This document shows, in pieces, positions 25,744-34,770 of a DNA stretch of 64,000 nucleotides. Source of the DNA: Candidatus Peribacteria bacterium RIFCSPHIGHO2_01_FULL_51_35 (lineage in GTDB: Bacteria; Patescibacteriota; Gracilibacteria; Peribacterales; Peribacteraceae). Each line of letters starts with the position of its first letter. Within the stretch, counting starts at the first letter, position 1. The stretch covers positions 1 to 64,000 of the forward strand of contig MFXP01000002.1 in the NCBI GenBank assembly GCA_001787535.1, read 5' to 3'. Position numbers and translations under genes: made by a program. The notes below the pieces were generated by a model, which ran no database searches, had not been told where the DNA came from, and was given only the letters and a program-made list of their open reading frames with translations.

Positions 25744-27468
25744 ATGCTGTTTCATGCGCGCCACAGGCGAGGTACGTATCCGCTTGCGGCGACTTCGGCG
25801 TATCCAGTCCTTTTGAAATGGGTGCTTGCCGCCGTTCTTGCGCTGATCGTTCTTTATGTTGTGGGATCCTTCGTGCTCCGCGTTTTTGGCGTGGGGAATC
25901 CCATCCGTCACGAGAAAGTGACGCTCCATGTGGAAGGAAGAGATGCCGTGAGCGTGTCCCTGGACGGAGGTGACATCCAACGCGCGCAGGACGGGATGAA
26001 ACTGTATCCCGGGGATCGCGTGACAACGGGTGCGAACACGCATGCAACGCTCCTCTTTTTTGACGGTTCCATGGTTCGCTTGGATCAGAAAACCGATCTT
26101 ACCGTTGCGAAAAGCGCTTTTGGTTCCAGACAATCGGAGTTGGAGTTGGAGCTCCAGCAAGGAAAAATGTGGGTGGCAACGCCCCCGAAAAAATCCTTTA
26201 CCGGAGCCATTGTGCGCACGGTTCGCACACCGATGACGACATTTGCGCTTCCTGCGGAAACGGAGGCCGTTCTTTCCGCCTTGGAAGCGTACGTCTACAG
26301 CGCCGATGGCAGCGGCATCGAAGTGGAAGTGCTCTCGTCCGACCTTGATTCCATCTTCATCGGCGAAGGTCAAAAGTGGATTCTTCCGTCCACGGAGGAC
26401 ATCGGGAACGATCTCTACGCCTACCGCAGTCCGCTGGATCCCGGCGCCATTCGCATGCCCCTGGTGGAAGAAAGCAGAGTGCGTCGGACCATCGTGACGA
26501 AGCAAGCATCGCAGACGGCCGCAGCGACGGATGGCGGCGTGGAAGGCGGATTCTTGCGCGTGCGCTCCCCCGCGAATGCCGCCAAGCTCACTTCGGGCAC
26601 GGTCAAAGTGGAGGGATCCTTCGGGGAGGGTGTCGCTTCCATCAAAGTGAATGAATACTTTGCCGTGCTGGATGCCGAGAAGAAAACCTTCTCGCAAGAG
26701 TTGGCGCTCCCGACGGGCACGGAATCGTTCGATATCCGCATAGCGGCGTTGGATTCCGCCGGAGAAATTTTGGAGGAAGTGCTGCGCAACGTGACGCGGG
26801 AATTCAAAGCCCCGGATGCTCCGACAATTACGAGTCCGGCGAAGCAGGGGCAAACCTATCGCACGCAGACGCAGGAGTTTGTGCTTCGCGGAGGCTCGCC
26901 GGCGGGTGCCGTTGGCATCATCGTCAATGATTACCGGTTGCAGCTTTTTTCCCCCAGCAAAGGAGAGTGGAGCTATCTCGCAAGCACGCGGCTTGGTAAT
27001 TTTATACAGGGCGAAAATATTTTTTCCGTTGTCGCCATCGATGACGCCGGTAACAAAAGCGAGCCCGCCGTGCTCAAAATCATATTGGGCGAAGGCACGG
27101 AAGGTGTCATTGCAGAAGGGCAAGCAAGCAGTGCCGCTCCCGTTACAGAGACTCCCGCGGAGCTCCCGAACAATGCTCCTCTAAAACCGGGCTCTCTGGT
27201 TGTGACCGGTCCCACAGCGGGTACTGCGCATACGGCTACCGGCAGCGAATTCCTTATAGAAGGCACGACGATTCCGGAGACAGCCAGTGTCTGGGTGAAT
27301 GACTACGAGTTGCAGTTGTATGTCGATGGCAAAACATTCTGGAACTACATCGCGAACACGGAGTACGGCAACTTGAAGCGCGGTAAAAATGTCTACGTCA
27401 TTGTCACGCGCAATGCGAGGAACGAGATCCTGGATAAGTTGGAGTACACGGTGACGTACAATCCGTAA
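25744..27468 (+). CDS. FecR-domain surface protein with Ig-like repeats
   Basis: A 574-residue membrane-anchored protein. One transmembrane helix at about residues 24-46 (LLKWVLAAVLALIVLYVVG) precedes a FecR-type beta domain (DGMKLYPGDRVTTGANTHATLLF...VRLD). Three later beta-sandwich modules each carry a similar closing motif: IKVNEYFAVLD, IIVNDYRLQLF and VWVNDYELQLY. The Ala/Pro/Thr linker before the last module is low-complexity. Likely an envelope structural or adhesion protein. It converges on the next gene with a 6-bp gap. Confidence 0.75.
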   Translation: MLFHARHRRGTYPLAATSAYPVLLKWVLAAVLALIVLYVVGSFVLRVFGVGNPIRHEKVTLHVEGRDAVSVSLDGGDIQRAQDGMKLYPGDRVTTGANTHATLLFFDGSMVRLDQKTDLTVAKSAFGSRQSELELELQQGKMWVATPPKKSFTGAIVRTVRTPMTTFALPAETEAVLSALEAYVYSADGSGIEVEVLSSDLDSIFIGEGQKWILPSTEDIGNDLYAYRSPLDPGAIRMPLVEESRVRRTIVTKQASQTAAATDGGVEGGFLRVRSPANAAKLTSGTVKVEGSFGEGVASIKVNEYFAVLDAEKKTFSQELALPTGTESFDIRIAALDSAGEILEEVLRNVTREFKAPDAPTITSPAKQGQTYRTQTQEFVLRGGSPAGAVGIIVNDYRLQLFSPSKGEWSYLASTRLGNFIQGENIFSVVAIDDAGNKSEPAVLKIILGEGTEGVIAEGQASSAAPVTETPAELPNNAPLKPGSLVVTGPTAGTAHTATGSEFLIEGTTIPETASVWVNDYELQLYVDGKTFWNYIANTEYGNLKRGKNVYVIVTRNARNEILDKLEYTVTYNP

Positions 27469-27474
27469 GAGTGG

Positions 27475-27900
27475 TTATACAGGATTAATCACTTGGAATA
27501 ATTTTCGCAGTGTAGCTCCTGCTTGAAGGAGTAATCGATTGTGTTCCACCGCCGCACTATATGTTTTTTTAACCAGAGGTTCCAACCTGCTGGCGGTCCG
27601 AGGGGTCATTTTTGCTTTCAGCGTTGATTCCCAGTAGTTCATTAATGAATCTATATATCCTTTATCATCGAGAATGGCTTCCCTCGTCAGATCCGTCGGA
27701 CGCGGTCTGCCTGCTGAGTTTGCACATTGTCGTCGATGCAAGTTAAACACGCGAAGAACTTGATCGAATTTTATATGATGAAGAAGATCGTTCGGTGTTT
27801 CGCATCTGGAAAGATCATCTTCTTCTATTTCCAAAGTTTGTTTTTCGTTGCCATCAGGTGGATCTACACGGGTGTCCAACTGAAACGTGCGTTCATGCAT
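27475..27900 (-). CDS. Hypothetical 141-aa protein
   Basis: Not recognised. Acidic N-terminus, then a helical basic core (FDQVLRVFNLHRRQCANSAGR) and a long C-terminal helix (LEPLVKKTYSAAVEHNRLLL). The ATG at 27900 is preferred to a TTG at 27933 because TATTCC sits 10 nt upstream. It lies between the FecR gene (convergent) and rluA (same strand, 44 bp upstream). Confidence 0.5.
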   Translation of the reverse strand: MHERTFQLDTRVDPPDGNEKQTLEIEEDDLSRCETPNDLLHHIKFDQVLRVFNLHRRQCANSAGRPRPTDLTREAILDDKGYIDSLMNYWESTLKAKMTPRTASRLEPLVKKTYSAAVEHNRLLLQAGATLRKLFQVINPV

Positions 27901-27944
27901 ATCAAAGAGAGGAATAGTGTTGTGATCGTACAACTCAGATCCTG

Positions 27945-28880
27945 CTAGGCAAGAAAATTGATGTTGAGTTTCTTCAGTATTTCCAAGAATTGCGCTGGCA
28001 GATGCGCTTCAATCGCATGATCTTTTGCATCGGCAGGTGATTCAAAAGTAAGTTTCCAGGCATGCAAGCAGAGCGATTCCACTTCCCATTCCTGCACCAC
28101 ACGTTCGCTGAGTGCGCTGCTGTAGCTGCTGTCACCCAGTACAGGATGCCCGATGCCCGCCAAGTGCACACGAATTTGGTGCGTGCGTCCCGTGTGCAGG
28201 TCACACTCCAGAAGAGCAACATTGGAAGCTTTTCCTACTATGCGATAGGTCGTCTGCGCCTCGCGGCTCGTGCTGGTTCCTGTTATGGCCATCTTCGTTG
28301 GATTCATCGAACTTCTGCCGATGGGTGCATCGATCTTCGCTTGGGATTTCTCCGGAATGCCTGCGACGAGTGCCAAGTATGTTTTTTTCACGGTGCGCGT
28401 CTCAAACTGTTTCTGCAATGCTATGTGTGCCGCAGGATTCTTTGCGATCAGCAAGCAACCGGTCGTATCTTTATCCAAGCGATGCACGAGAACGCTCTCT
28501 GACGAGAATGGAATCTTCATCTTCGTAAACAGAAGGGCGACGCCATGCAGGATCGTGGGCTCATCGATTGCTCCGGCACCCGGATGGACGGAATACCCCG
28601 CGGGCTTATTGATGACGAAGCATTGCTCATCTTCGTACAAGATCTCCAGATGCAGATCTTTCGGTTCGATCGCACTTTCCGTTGGAGTGGAAGCATCGTC
28701 GCTTACAATCACGCGATCACCGGGTTCAAGACGATGCGCCGGCTTTTTGACAATCACGTCGTTCACGCGGACATGGCCTTCTTCGATCGCTCTCTTTGCT
28801 TTCTCGCGACTGAGCACACGTCCTTCTTCCGCGAGAAAAGAATCCAGCCTGTGGGGATACGAAACGAGCCACTCGGACAT
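27945..28880 (-). CDS. RluA-family pseudouridine synthase
   Basis: A 311-residue protein with an N-terminal S4 RNA-binding domain (RLDSFLAEEG...REKAKRAIEEGHVRVN) and a pseudouridine synthase domain. The catalytic Asp is in VHRLDKDTTGCLL, followed by KTYLALVAG and the HQIRVHLA motif. RluD-like by layout (large-subunit rRNA). It is divergent from tyrS with about 60 bp between starts. Confidence 0.92.
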   Translation of the reverse strand: MSEWLVSYPHRLDSFLAEEGRVLSREKAKRAIEEGHVRVNDVIVKKPAHRLEPGDRVIVSDDASTPTESAIEPKDLHLEILYEDEQCFVINKPAGYSVHPGAGAIDEPTILHGVALLFTKMKIPFSSESVLVHRLDKDTTGCLLIAKNPAAHIALQKQFETRTVKKTYLALVAGIPEKSQAKIDAPIGRSSMNPTKMAITGTSTSREAQTTYRIVGKASNVALLECDLHTGRTHQIRVHLAGIGHPVLGDSSYSSALSERVVQEWEVESLCLHAWKLTFESPADAKDHAIEAHLPAQFLEILKKLNINFLA

Positions 28881-28940
28881 GCGGATACTATGCCTCTTTC
28901 ACGTCATGATTCACAGCAAAGAGTCTGCTACACTTCCGTT

Positions 28941-30104
28941 ATGCCAAATGAGCTCTTAACACGCGCGGTGGAAGCAGTCACGCCAAAGGCTTTGGCGGAG
29001 GAGAAGTTGAAGACAGGTCTACCGATCCGCATCTACTTGGGCATCGATCCCACGGGAACCAAGCTGCATTTGGGGCATAGCGTGCCTCTACGCAAGCTGC
29101 GTGCATTTCAAGATGCAGGGCACCAAGTGATCTTCCTGATTGGAAGTTTTACTGCGATGATCGGGGATCCTTCCGGTCGCGATAAGCAGCGTGAACCTCT
29201 CACGACCGAACAGGTGCTGGAAAATTTTAAGACCTACAAAGAACAAGCAGCGAAAGTGCTCGACTTCACCAACATCGAAGTGGTCTATAACCACCAGTGG
29301 TTGGAAAAGCTCATGTTTGTCGACATCATTAACTTAGCCGGTAACTTCACCGTGCAGCAGATTTTGGAGCGCGACATGTTCGACAAGCGCTTAAAGGAAG
29401 GAAAGCCGATAGGATTGCATGAGTTTTTGTATCCTCTTATGCAAGGCTACGATTCCGTAAATTTGGACGTCGATTGTGAGCTTGGTGGGAATGACCAGCT
29501 TTTCAACATGCTCGCGGGCAGAACGTTGCAGTCCACCTTCGGCAAACGCGATAAGTTCGTGATAACCACCAAATTGATAGCCGGAACGGACGGACAGAAG
29601 ATGAGCAAGACGTACAACAACTGCATTTATTTGGAGGATGAACCCAATGATATGTACGGCAAAGTCCTTTCCATCAATGATGACCTGATTACGGTGTATA
29701 TGGAGTGCTGCACCGGTATCCCGATGTCGGAAGTCACAGAAGCCGCAAAGGCTTTGAAGAAAGGCAGTGTGAATCCCAAGGATCTTAAAATGCGCTTGGC
29801 TCGCGAAATCGTAACGATTTACCACGGTGCAGACGCTGCTGCAGTCGCAGAGAGTGAATTCCAGAAGGTTCATAAAGATAAGGGTATTCCGGCAGACATA
29901 ATAATAAGAAATGTGAAGAAAGGAGACCTTGTAATTGACATCATGGTGGAATGCAAAATGGCTCCATCAAAAACCGAAGCAAAGAGATTGATCGAACAAG
30001 GCGGCGTAACCATAGATGGCAAAGCAATTACAGCTCAAGATGCGAAGGCTGAGGCAGGAATTTTGAAAGTCGGGAAGAGGAAGTTTCTAAAAATTTTTTT
30101 ATGA
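28941..30104 (+). CDS. tyrS: Tyrosyl-tRNA synthetase
   Basis: A 387-residue class I synthetase. HIGH-type motif PTGTKLHLGH, KMSKS-type motif GQKMSKT, and a C-terminal S4 domain (KTEAKRLIEQGGVTIDGKAI). The start at 28941 follows TACACT (28929-28934) by 6 nt. Base composition changes in the last 250 bp: the S4 end becomes AT-rich, and the following AT-rich gene starts inside the tyrS stop codon (ATGA). This suggests the tail and the next gene share a history. Confidence 0.95.
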   Translation: MPNELLTRAVEAVTPKALAEEKLKTGLPIRIYLGIDPTGTKLHLGHSVPLRKLRAFQDAGHQVIFLIGSFTAMIGDPSGRDKQREPLTTEQVLENFKTYKEQAAKVLDFTNIEVVYNHQWLEKLMFVDIINLAGNFTVQQILERDMFDKRLKEGKPIGLHEFLYPLMQGYDSVNLDVDCELGGNDQLFNMLAGRTLQSTFGKRDKFVITTKLIAGTDGQKMSKTYNNCIYLEDEPNDMYGKVLSINDDLITVYMECCTGIPMSEVTEAAKALKKGSVNPKDLKMRLAREIVTIYHGADAAAVAESEFQKVHKDKGIPADIIIRNVKKGDLVIDIMVECKMAPSKTEAKRLIEQGGVTIDGKAITAQDAKAEAGILKVGKRKFLKIFL

Positions 30105-30787
30105 ACACTCGAATTGTAATCGGATTATGTGTACTAACATTATTTATAATTTCACTTTTTGTACCCTTTTCTGTTAGGCCTTTTAAACTTGGTCAATCAA
30201 TTAATTTTAAAGAACTAACCATTGAGCAGTTAGAATTACATAGGGATGGAAATATATTTGTGGATAAGTTATTCAACAAACAGCCAGACTTATCAGATCA
30301 TTTTATTAACTTTGGAGCAGACCTCAGTGTCTTACAAATCCCCACTGTAGATTTCTCATATAAAACGTGTATTTCCATCAATAATTTTGTAAAAAAAGAG
30401 GATAATGATTTGGTTTTCATTAGTAATGGTCCTGTTGGTATGAAAATCGCAATTGATGATAGCCAAGTAGTAGTTGATGCAAATGAATATAAGGATAACT
30501 ATGAATATTGTGTCCTCAATAAAAATATTAATTTTATAGAATTAAGTACTAGAGAATCTTCAATTAGTCCTGAAATTTACAAATCACTTTGTGGAGAGCA
30601 GGAGGTTTGTGAATTATCAGGCAGGTTTCAATTGCTTTGGAGTACAAAAATATTGAACCCATGGAGTTCTATAGTAGCTGCTTTCCTGATTTCACTCATG
30701 CTTGCTGTTTTATATGCCAAATACATTTGGCTGCCTGCTGAGTTCTTTTCTAATAAAACAAATGAAAAAAATAAAACGGGGGTATAA
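30101..30787 (+). CDS. AT-rich membrane protein, 228 aa
   Basis: Not recognised. One N-terminal transmembrane helix (IVIGLCVLTLFIISLFV), an extracytoplasmic domain of about 160 residues with four cysteines, and one C-terminal helix (IVAAFLISLMLAVLYA). The GC content is far below that of the window, codons are A/T-ending, and it is wedged between tyrS (ATGA overlap) and the pterin dehydratase (TAATG overlap). It looks horizontally acquired and captured in the operon. Confidence 0.65.
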   Translation: MNTRIVIGLCVLTLFIISLFVPFSVRPFKLGQSINFKELTIEQLELHRDGNIFVDKLFNKQPDLSDHFINFGADLSVLQIPTVDFSYKTCISINNFVKKEDNDLVFISNGPVGMKIAIDDSQVVVDANEYKDNYEYCVLNKNINFIELSTRESSISPEIYKSLCGEQEVCELSGRFQLLWSTKILNPWSSIVAAFLISLMLAVLYAKYIWLPAEFFSNKTNEKNKTGV

Positions 30788-31131
30788 TGCGATATGTGTC
30801 TCAAGATCTTCTTAAAAAGCGCTGCGTTCCCTGCGAAGGAGGCGCTCAGCCCCTCAGCCCGAGCGAGGCTCTGGAGTTGCTGAAGCAGACTCCGCAGTGG
30901 AAGATTGATGAAGAATCCAAGAAGATTTCACGAACTTTTAAGAGCAAAACATTTTTGGATGCTGTGGCATTTGTAGAAGCAGTTGCAGCAATTGCAGAGG
31001 AAGAAAATCATCATCCTATGATAAAAGTGGATTTCAATCGTGTGACGTTAGAATTATGGACGCACGCGATTGGAGGATTGAGCGAGAATGATTTTATTGT
31101 TGCGGCAAAAGTAGACGCGCTGGGAGAGTGA
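30787..31131 (+). CDS. Pterin-4-alpha-carbinolamine dehydratase-like protein
   Basis: A 114-residue protein of the PCD/DCoH family, which dehydrates 4a-hydroxytetrahydropterins. N-terminal KKRCVPCEGGAQPLS and the active-site motif EEENHHPMIKVDFNRVTLELWTH (landmarks ENHHP and LWTH) are characteristic. The ATG at 30787 overlaps the upstream stop. A TATAAT (30783-30788) also stands 7 nt before an in-frame GTG at 30796, so a leaderless start there is equally possible. Confidence 0.9.
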   Translation: MRYVSQDLLKKRCVPCEGGAQPLSPSEALELLKQTPQWKIDEESKKISRTFKSKTFLDAVAFVEAVAAIAEEENHHPMIKVDFNRVTLELWTHAIGGLSENDFIVAAKVDALGE

Positions 31132-31140
31132 TTGAATCGC

Positions 31141-31236
31141 TCAGGAAAAAATCAGTAAGGATGCCAGCGAGGCACCACTGACCAGAAGAGTGGAGAAGAG
31201 GAGTCCCAAGCCGACGCTAATGGTTTCTTTGGACAT
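31141..31236 (-). CDS. Possible 31-aa membrane peptide
   Basis: MSKETISVGLGLLFSTLLVS and a further 11 hydrophobic residues form a single transmembrane span. A TATAAA lies just before the ATG but at an unusually short distance. Small-gene call with weak support; not recognised. Confidence 0.3.
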   Translation of the reverse strand: MSKETISVGLGLLFSTLLVSGASLASLLIFS

Positions 31237-31317
31237 GTGTTTATAGGACGAATGAAAAAGTAATTTCTTACCGGAGAGAGAAAATTTTTGGTGATAGGGG
31301 AGTGGTCGAGAGGGGAG

Positions 31318-31417
31318 TGTCAGTCTTCGAGACGCCCTGCGGGTGTCAGACTGAGGAGCGAGGCATCGCAATGCCGAGTGTCTCGAAGGCTGACGGGCAG
31401 GGCTCCTCAGACTGACA
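31318..31417. repeat. REP-like element with A-B-A'-B' arms
   Basis: Arm A (31318-31333) pairs with A' (31378-31394); arm B (31344-31359, TGTCAGACTGAGGAGC) pairs with B' (31402-31417, GCTCCTCAGACTGACA). The interleaved order permits alternative or pseudoknotted folds. The words TCAGTCTGAGGAGC and GTCTCGAAGGCTGAC resemble REP-type dispersed repeats known from other bacteria. No RAYT transposase in the window. Confidence 0.65.
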
Positions 31418-31651
31418 CACTGATTTCTTACGCGTCACAATGCAGCCCATGGATTGCAGTGCGTTTTGAAGTGTTCGCACTTGGCCATGGCAACGTGAAG
31501 GAAGGAATACATGGATCTTCTGTCCCTGCGGCGATGTGCGCACCCAATTCAAAAGAGTCTCTCCGGAGTCGTCGTGTCGAGCAGTCCAGTCGATCACGAT
31601 CCAACTCTTTTCTCTTTGGGAAGCCATAAGTTGGTTTAGCAGGGAAGTCAT
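31346..31651 (-). CDS. Hypothetical 101-aa protein ending in a repeat
   Basis: Not recognised. Core SWIVIDWTARHDDSGETLLN followed by VFLPSRCHGQVRTLQNAL suggests an alpha/beta fold. TACACT ends 6 nt before the ATG at 31651, and a TGTACA-GA-TGTACA pair (31660-31673) overlaps the promoter like an operator. About the last 20 residues are encoded by the REP-like element, so the original C-terminus may have been replaced. Confidence 0.5.
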   Translation of the reverse strand: MTSLLNQLMASQREKSWIVIDWTARHDDSGETLLNWVRTSPQGQKIHVFLPSRCHGQVRTLQNALQSMGCIVTRKKSVCQSEEPCPSAFETLGIAMPRSSV

Positions 31652-31723
31652 GTATGTAGTGTACAGATGTACACCTGAAGAATCAATTAAACAGTCTTGC
31701 ACTTCGTACACCTTCCAGGCGAA

Positions 31724-31795
31724 ATGACCAATGACCATAGACCAATGACCAAAAAAGAAATCACCCTGGTCATTGGTCATTGCGTCATTGGTCAT
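31724..31795. repeat. Hairpin made of AATGACC-type words, copy 1
   Basis: Left arm of ATGACCA words (31724-31751), right arm TGGTCATTGG... (31767-31795). The right arm contains 29 bp identical, in inverted orientation, to 54158-54186. It begins about 10 bp past the stop of the Xer gene and precedes the promoter of the 101-aa gene. Confidence 0.8.
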
Positions 31796-31805
31796 TCATC
31801 ATCAT

Positions 31806-32732
31806 TTATTTCCCATGGAACTTCTTATGAACCTCTTTGAGTTGAGTATTAGTCACGTGTGTATATATTTGCGTGGTCGAAAGATCTTTATGGCCAAGCA
31901 GTTCCTGCACCGACCGAAGATCTGCGCCGTTCCGAAGGAGATCAGTAGCAAAACTATGTCGGAGTGTGTGCGGAGAAGGATCCGTAACAATCCCCGCCTG
32001 CAGCGCGTATTTTTTGACGACGTTATAAATGCTGATGCGCGACAACCGAAAGTCTTCCCCCGGAGGCAGCATGTTCAGGGCTTTTCCGTGGTCACGAATA
32101 AAAAGGGGATGCAGGTGATCCAGACGAATCTCCAAGTAATCCTTCAATGCGCTCACAGCGACATCGGACAGGAAGACAACCCGGAGCTTGCTGCGCTTCC
32201 CGCGTACGCTGATCTCACGAGTATTAAAGTTAAGATCCTTGCGGTTCAGAGATCGCAGTTCGGCCAAGCGAAGGCCGGTGGAAAAGAAGAGGTTGAGGAT
32301 GGCGCTGTCGCGCTTGCCGGACTTGGTGGAGGTATCCGGTGCCTGCAGCAGGCGAATCAGTTCTTCTGCAGTCAGCACTTTGACTTTTCGCTGTTCTTCT
32401 TTAAAACGCTTTACTCTGTCCGGCGGGTAGACATCCATTTCTTCTTCCTGCACCAAGTATCGCAAAAAAGCCCGTAGGATTGTGAGATGATGATTTTTGG
32501 TACGAACACCCAGCTCCTTGTTTTTCTTGGTGCGGAACTCATGGAGCTTCTGCTTATACATTCGTACACTCTCCTTGGAAAAGTCTTTGACCGATGAGAG
32601 AGGGGAAAGGCGCTGCAGAAGAGCCAGGGACTCTCGGTAGTTTTTCACCGTTAATGTCGATTTATTTTCTTCCGATTGCAGGAAGGAAAGGTAACGATTG
32701 ATAGCCTCTGTCAGCGAGTCGCGTTTGGGCAT
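31806..32732 (-). CDS. Xer-type tyrosine recombinase
   Basis: A 308-residue site-specific recombinase. An N-terminal SAM-like core-binding domain (LTEAINRYLSFLQSEENKS) and a catalytic domain with Arg in FFSTGLRLAELR, Lys in RGKRSKLRVV, HTLRHSFATDLL, and GHKDLSTTQIYTH with the nucleophilic Tyr. Size and layout fit XerC/XerD/XerH chromosome-dimer recombinases rather than phage integrases, and nothing phage-like adjoins it. A dif site was not identified. Confidence 0.9.
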   Translation of the reverse strand: MPKRDSLTEAINRYLSFLQSEENKSTLTVKNYRESLALLQRLSPLSSVKDFSKESVRMYKQKLHEFRTKKNKELGVRTKNHHLTILRAFLRYLVQEEEMDVYPPDRVKRFKEEQRKVKVLTAEELIRLLQAPDTSTKSGKRDSAILNLFFSTGLRLAELRSLNRKDLNFNTREISVRGKRSKLRVVFLSDVAVSALKDYLEIRLDHLHPLFIRDHGKALNMLPPGEDFRLSRISIYNVVKKYALQAGIVTDPSPHTLRHSFATDLLRNGADLRSVQELLGHKDLSTTQIYTHVTNTQLKEVHKKFHGK

Positions 32733-32870
32733 AGAATGGCTCTATCTTGGAGACTACCAGATCTAAGGTTAACATAAAATGCATTATGTTAAGTTATAGA
32801 GAGGTGTGCAAGAGCACTTCCCTGCCCCATTGCCTTGAATAATTCGTGTCCAATGCTTCATACTCATCCT

Positions 32871-33200
32871 ATGGAAATACCGCAAACATTCGCTCGCCTG
32901 CTCGATCGCCCTCCGCCCGGCACCGATATTGCTATGGCCATTCTCCACATTCGCCAACACTTGCCCAAAAGGTTCTTGGAATTCCCTCTCAATGAAAATG
33001 CAATTCATCAGCTTGAAGCGCACAAGCGTTCCTGGGATGATTTATTGGTGGAACAGTCATATGGAAATGATTGCGATACTGCTGAATATAAAACTCAATG
33101 TGAAGAATTTAATGCCATCAGTTTGTCCATCGCTTTGTTGCGCCATTATTTGGAGGACAATTTTAGCCAGCAGAGTGCTACGTCTGCGGCTCAATCGTAA
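32871..33200 (+). CDS. Hypothetical 109-aa protein
   Basis: Not recognised. Soluble and helical (LDRPPPGTDIAMAILHIRQH; ISLSIALLRHYLEDNF). CATACT (32859-32864) ends 6 nt before the ATG at 32871, supporting this start over earlier in-frame Mets. The 3' end overlaps the convergent 530-aa gene by 23 bp. Confidence 0.5.
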   Translation: MEIPQTFARLLDRPPPGTDIAMAILHIRQHLPKRFLEFPLNENAIHQLEAHKRSWDDLLVEQSYGNDCDTAEYKTQCEEFNAISLSIALLRHYLEDNFSQQSATSAAQS

Positions 33201-34770
33201 TGTGCGAGAGGATGCGTGGCAGTTCCCCGCTCCATGGCGGCCAGAGCTGAATCTGAACTTTCTCGACCTCCGGAAGGTTTTTGATGATCCGCAGCGCATC
33301 CTCCTTGGACATACCTGCCACTTCCTCGCGCATTTTCTTATTAAGCCTGGCGCCCGTGGGAGCAAGCGCGTCCAAGACGAATTGTTCGGTGCCCGTGAGA
33401 TCGACTGTCAGCTTGATCCAGGAGAGGTCATCCGCATAGTCGATGACGTGGACGATCATGCGTTCCATTTTCAATGTATCTTTGAGTAATTCACGGCCTT
33501 CTGTGACGTGCGCTTCCAGTTCTTCGCTGAGCATATTTAAGATCGCTTGAGAGTCGTATGCATACGCGGTGTAGGAGATTTTCCCTTCGATGGGGATGGA
33601 TGTGACGGGCTCGCCCAAGAACTGCGTTGGAAGCACAAAGTCGTGATATTCGATCTTCGTCAGTTCATCGTAGTAGAGCATTTCGTAGACGACGCCTTCA
33701 CCCTTGCCCACGTTCCGCAGAATCCTCTCCTCATCCACCAGTTGCTTGGCATTGGAAAGCAACTCGTGCTCCAGTTTTTTCTTCGCAAGATCCACGTCCG
33801 CTTGCGAGAGCACGGTGCGATAGGACGTCGTTCCGCCCTTCACGTCGGCTCGATTTTCCCCGTAGATGAGGGTGCGTTCCTCGGGAGCCAACCCCGGAAA
33901 TTCCCATTTGATGCCTGCGGGGACATTCGCGCGCGCGCCGATGATTTCTCCGTAAATGTCCAGGTTTTCCGCACGTGTGCGTATGGTGAGCTCATCCCCC
34001 GCCGAAATGTTGATGGGTTCCAAGGTTTTGAAAATCATGCCCGCCTGGTTCATGAGTCGCGTGCCCGTGCGCAGCGAATAGCGTTCGTTGGATTTGTTGA
34101 TGATCGTGATAAGAGCCTCTGCGCTCTTGCCGATGAATTCCTTGCTGATTTGATCGAACGTGATGGATTTTTCGATGATCACATTGATGGGAATGAGGGG
34201 CATGGTACGCACACGGGAGGAAGCTAGCAGCACGGCTCCCGAGGTCGTCAAAAAGATGTTCGCCGTTTGGTTGACGTTGTCTTGTCGCGGCCAAATGCGG
34301 ATTTCTGCGGACGGGAGCAAGCGGAAAAAGACGAAGAGGAAAAGTCCGGCGCTCACGGCGATCAATATCCAAATGCGGATTTTCGGCAGTGACAGAAGTC
34401 CCATGGATTGCAAGCGCGAGCGCAGTTCCTGCCGCCACACGTGCGGCGAAAAAAGGCGGATTGCTTCCTCCGCGCTCGTGTGGTCTTTGAGGATTTCTCT
34501 GAGCTCGCGCGTGCCATCCACCACGCGTACGCCGCTTCTGCGGGTCGCCATAGCCAGCGGTTTCAGTTTTGTTGCGATGCGCAGTCGACTGCGAATTTTG
34601 ACGCACTCCTTCAAAAACCCTTCGCGATCTTCCTTCTTTGGAAAGAGTGTCTCTTCACTGCCGGAGAGCATTGCGATCACTTGCCCCTCGGTTTCCGAGA
34701 GTCGTTTTGCAAATGCACTCCATGATTCTTCTTCCTTGGGAAAAAGAACGATGAGAGATTCGGGTGCCAT
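33178..34770 (-). CDS. Large one-pass membrane protein, 530 aa
   Basis: Not assigned. A cytoplasmic N-terminal domain of about 125 residues (LIVLFPKEEESWSAFAKRL), one transmembrane helix (about 130-150, IRIWILIAVSAGLFLFVFF), and a long extracytoplasmic part with repeated beta-rich units (ADVDLAKKKLEHELL; SWIKLTVDLTGTEQF) that recalls baseplate-J-like domain proteins common in CPR genomes. It starts inside the pgk stop (TAATG), so it is coupled to pgk expression. Confidence 0.6.
   Translation of the reverse strand: MAPESLIVLFPKEEESWSAFAKRLSETEGQVIAMLSGSEETLFPKKEDREGFLKECVKIRSRLRIATKLKPLAMATRRSGVRVVDGTRELREILKDHTSAEEAIRLFSPHVWRQELRSRLQSMGLLSLPKIRIWILIAVSAGLFLFVFFRLLPSAEIRIWPRQDNVNQTANIFLTTSGAVLLASSRVRTMPLIPINVIIEKSITFDQISKEFIGKSAEALITIINKSNERYSLRTGTRLMNQAGMIFKTLEPINISAGDELTIRTRAENLDIYGEIIGARANVPAGIKWEFPGLAPEERTLIYGENRADVKGGTTSYRTVLSQADVDLAKKKLEHELLSNAKQLVDEERILRNVGKGEGVVYEMLYYDELTKIEYHDFVLPTQFLGEPVTSIPIEGKISYTAYAYDSQAILNMLSEELEAHVTEGRELLKDTLKMERMIVHVIDYADDLSWIKLTVDLTGTEQFVLDALAPTGARLNKKMREEVAGMSKEDALRIIKNLPEVEKVQIQLWPPWSGELPRILSHITIEPQT

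Noticed and set aside
25657..27123. 488-codon minus-strand frame opposite the FecR protein gene
   Set aside because: His/Arg/Gly-rich mirror frame; the plus-strand protein has ordered domains and a transmembrane helix.
31806..32732. Phage or genomic-island integrase
   Set aside because: Size and motifs fit housekeeping Xer recombinases, and no phage genes or flanking attachment repeats were seen.
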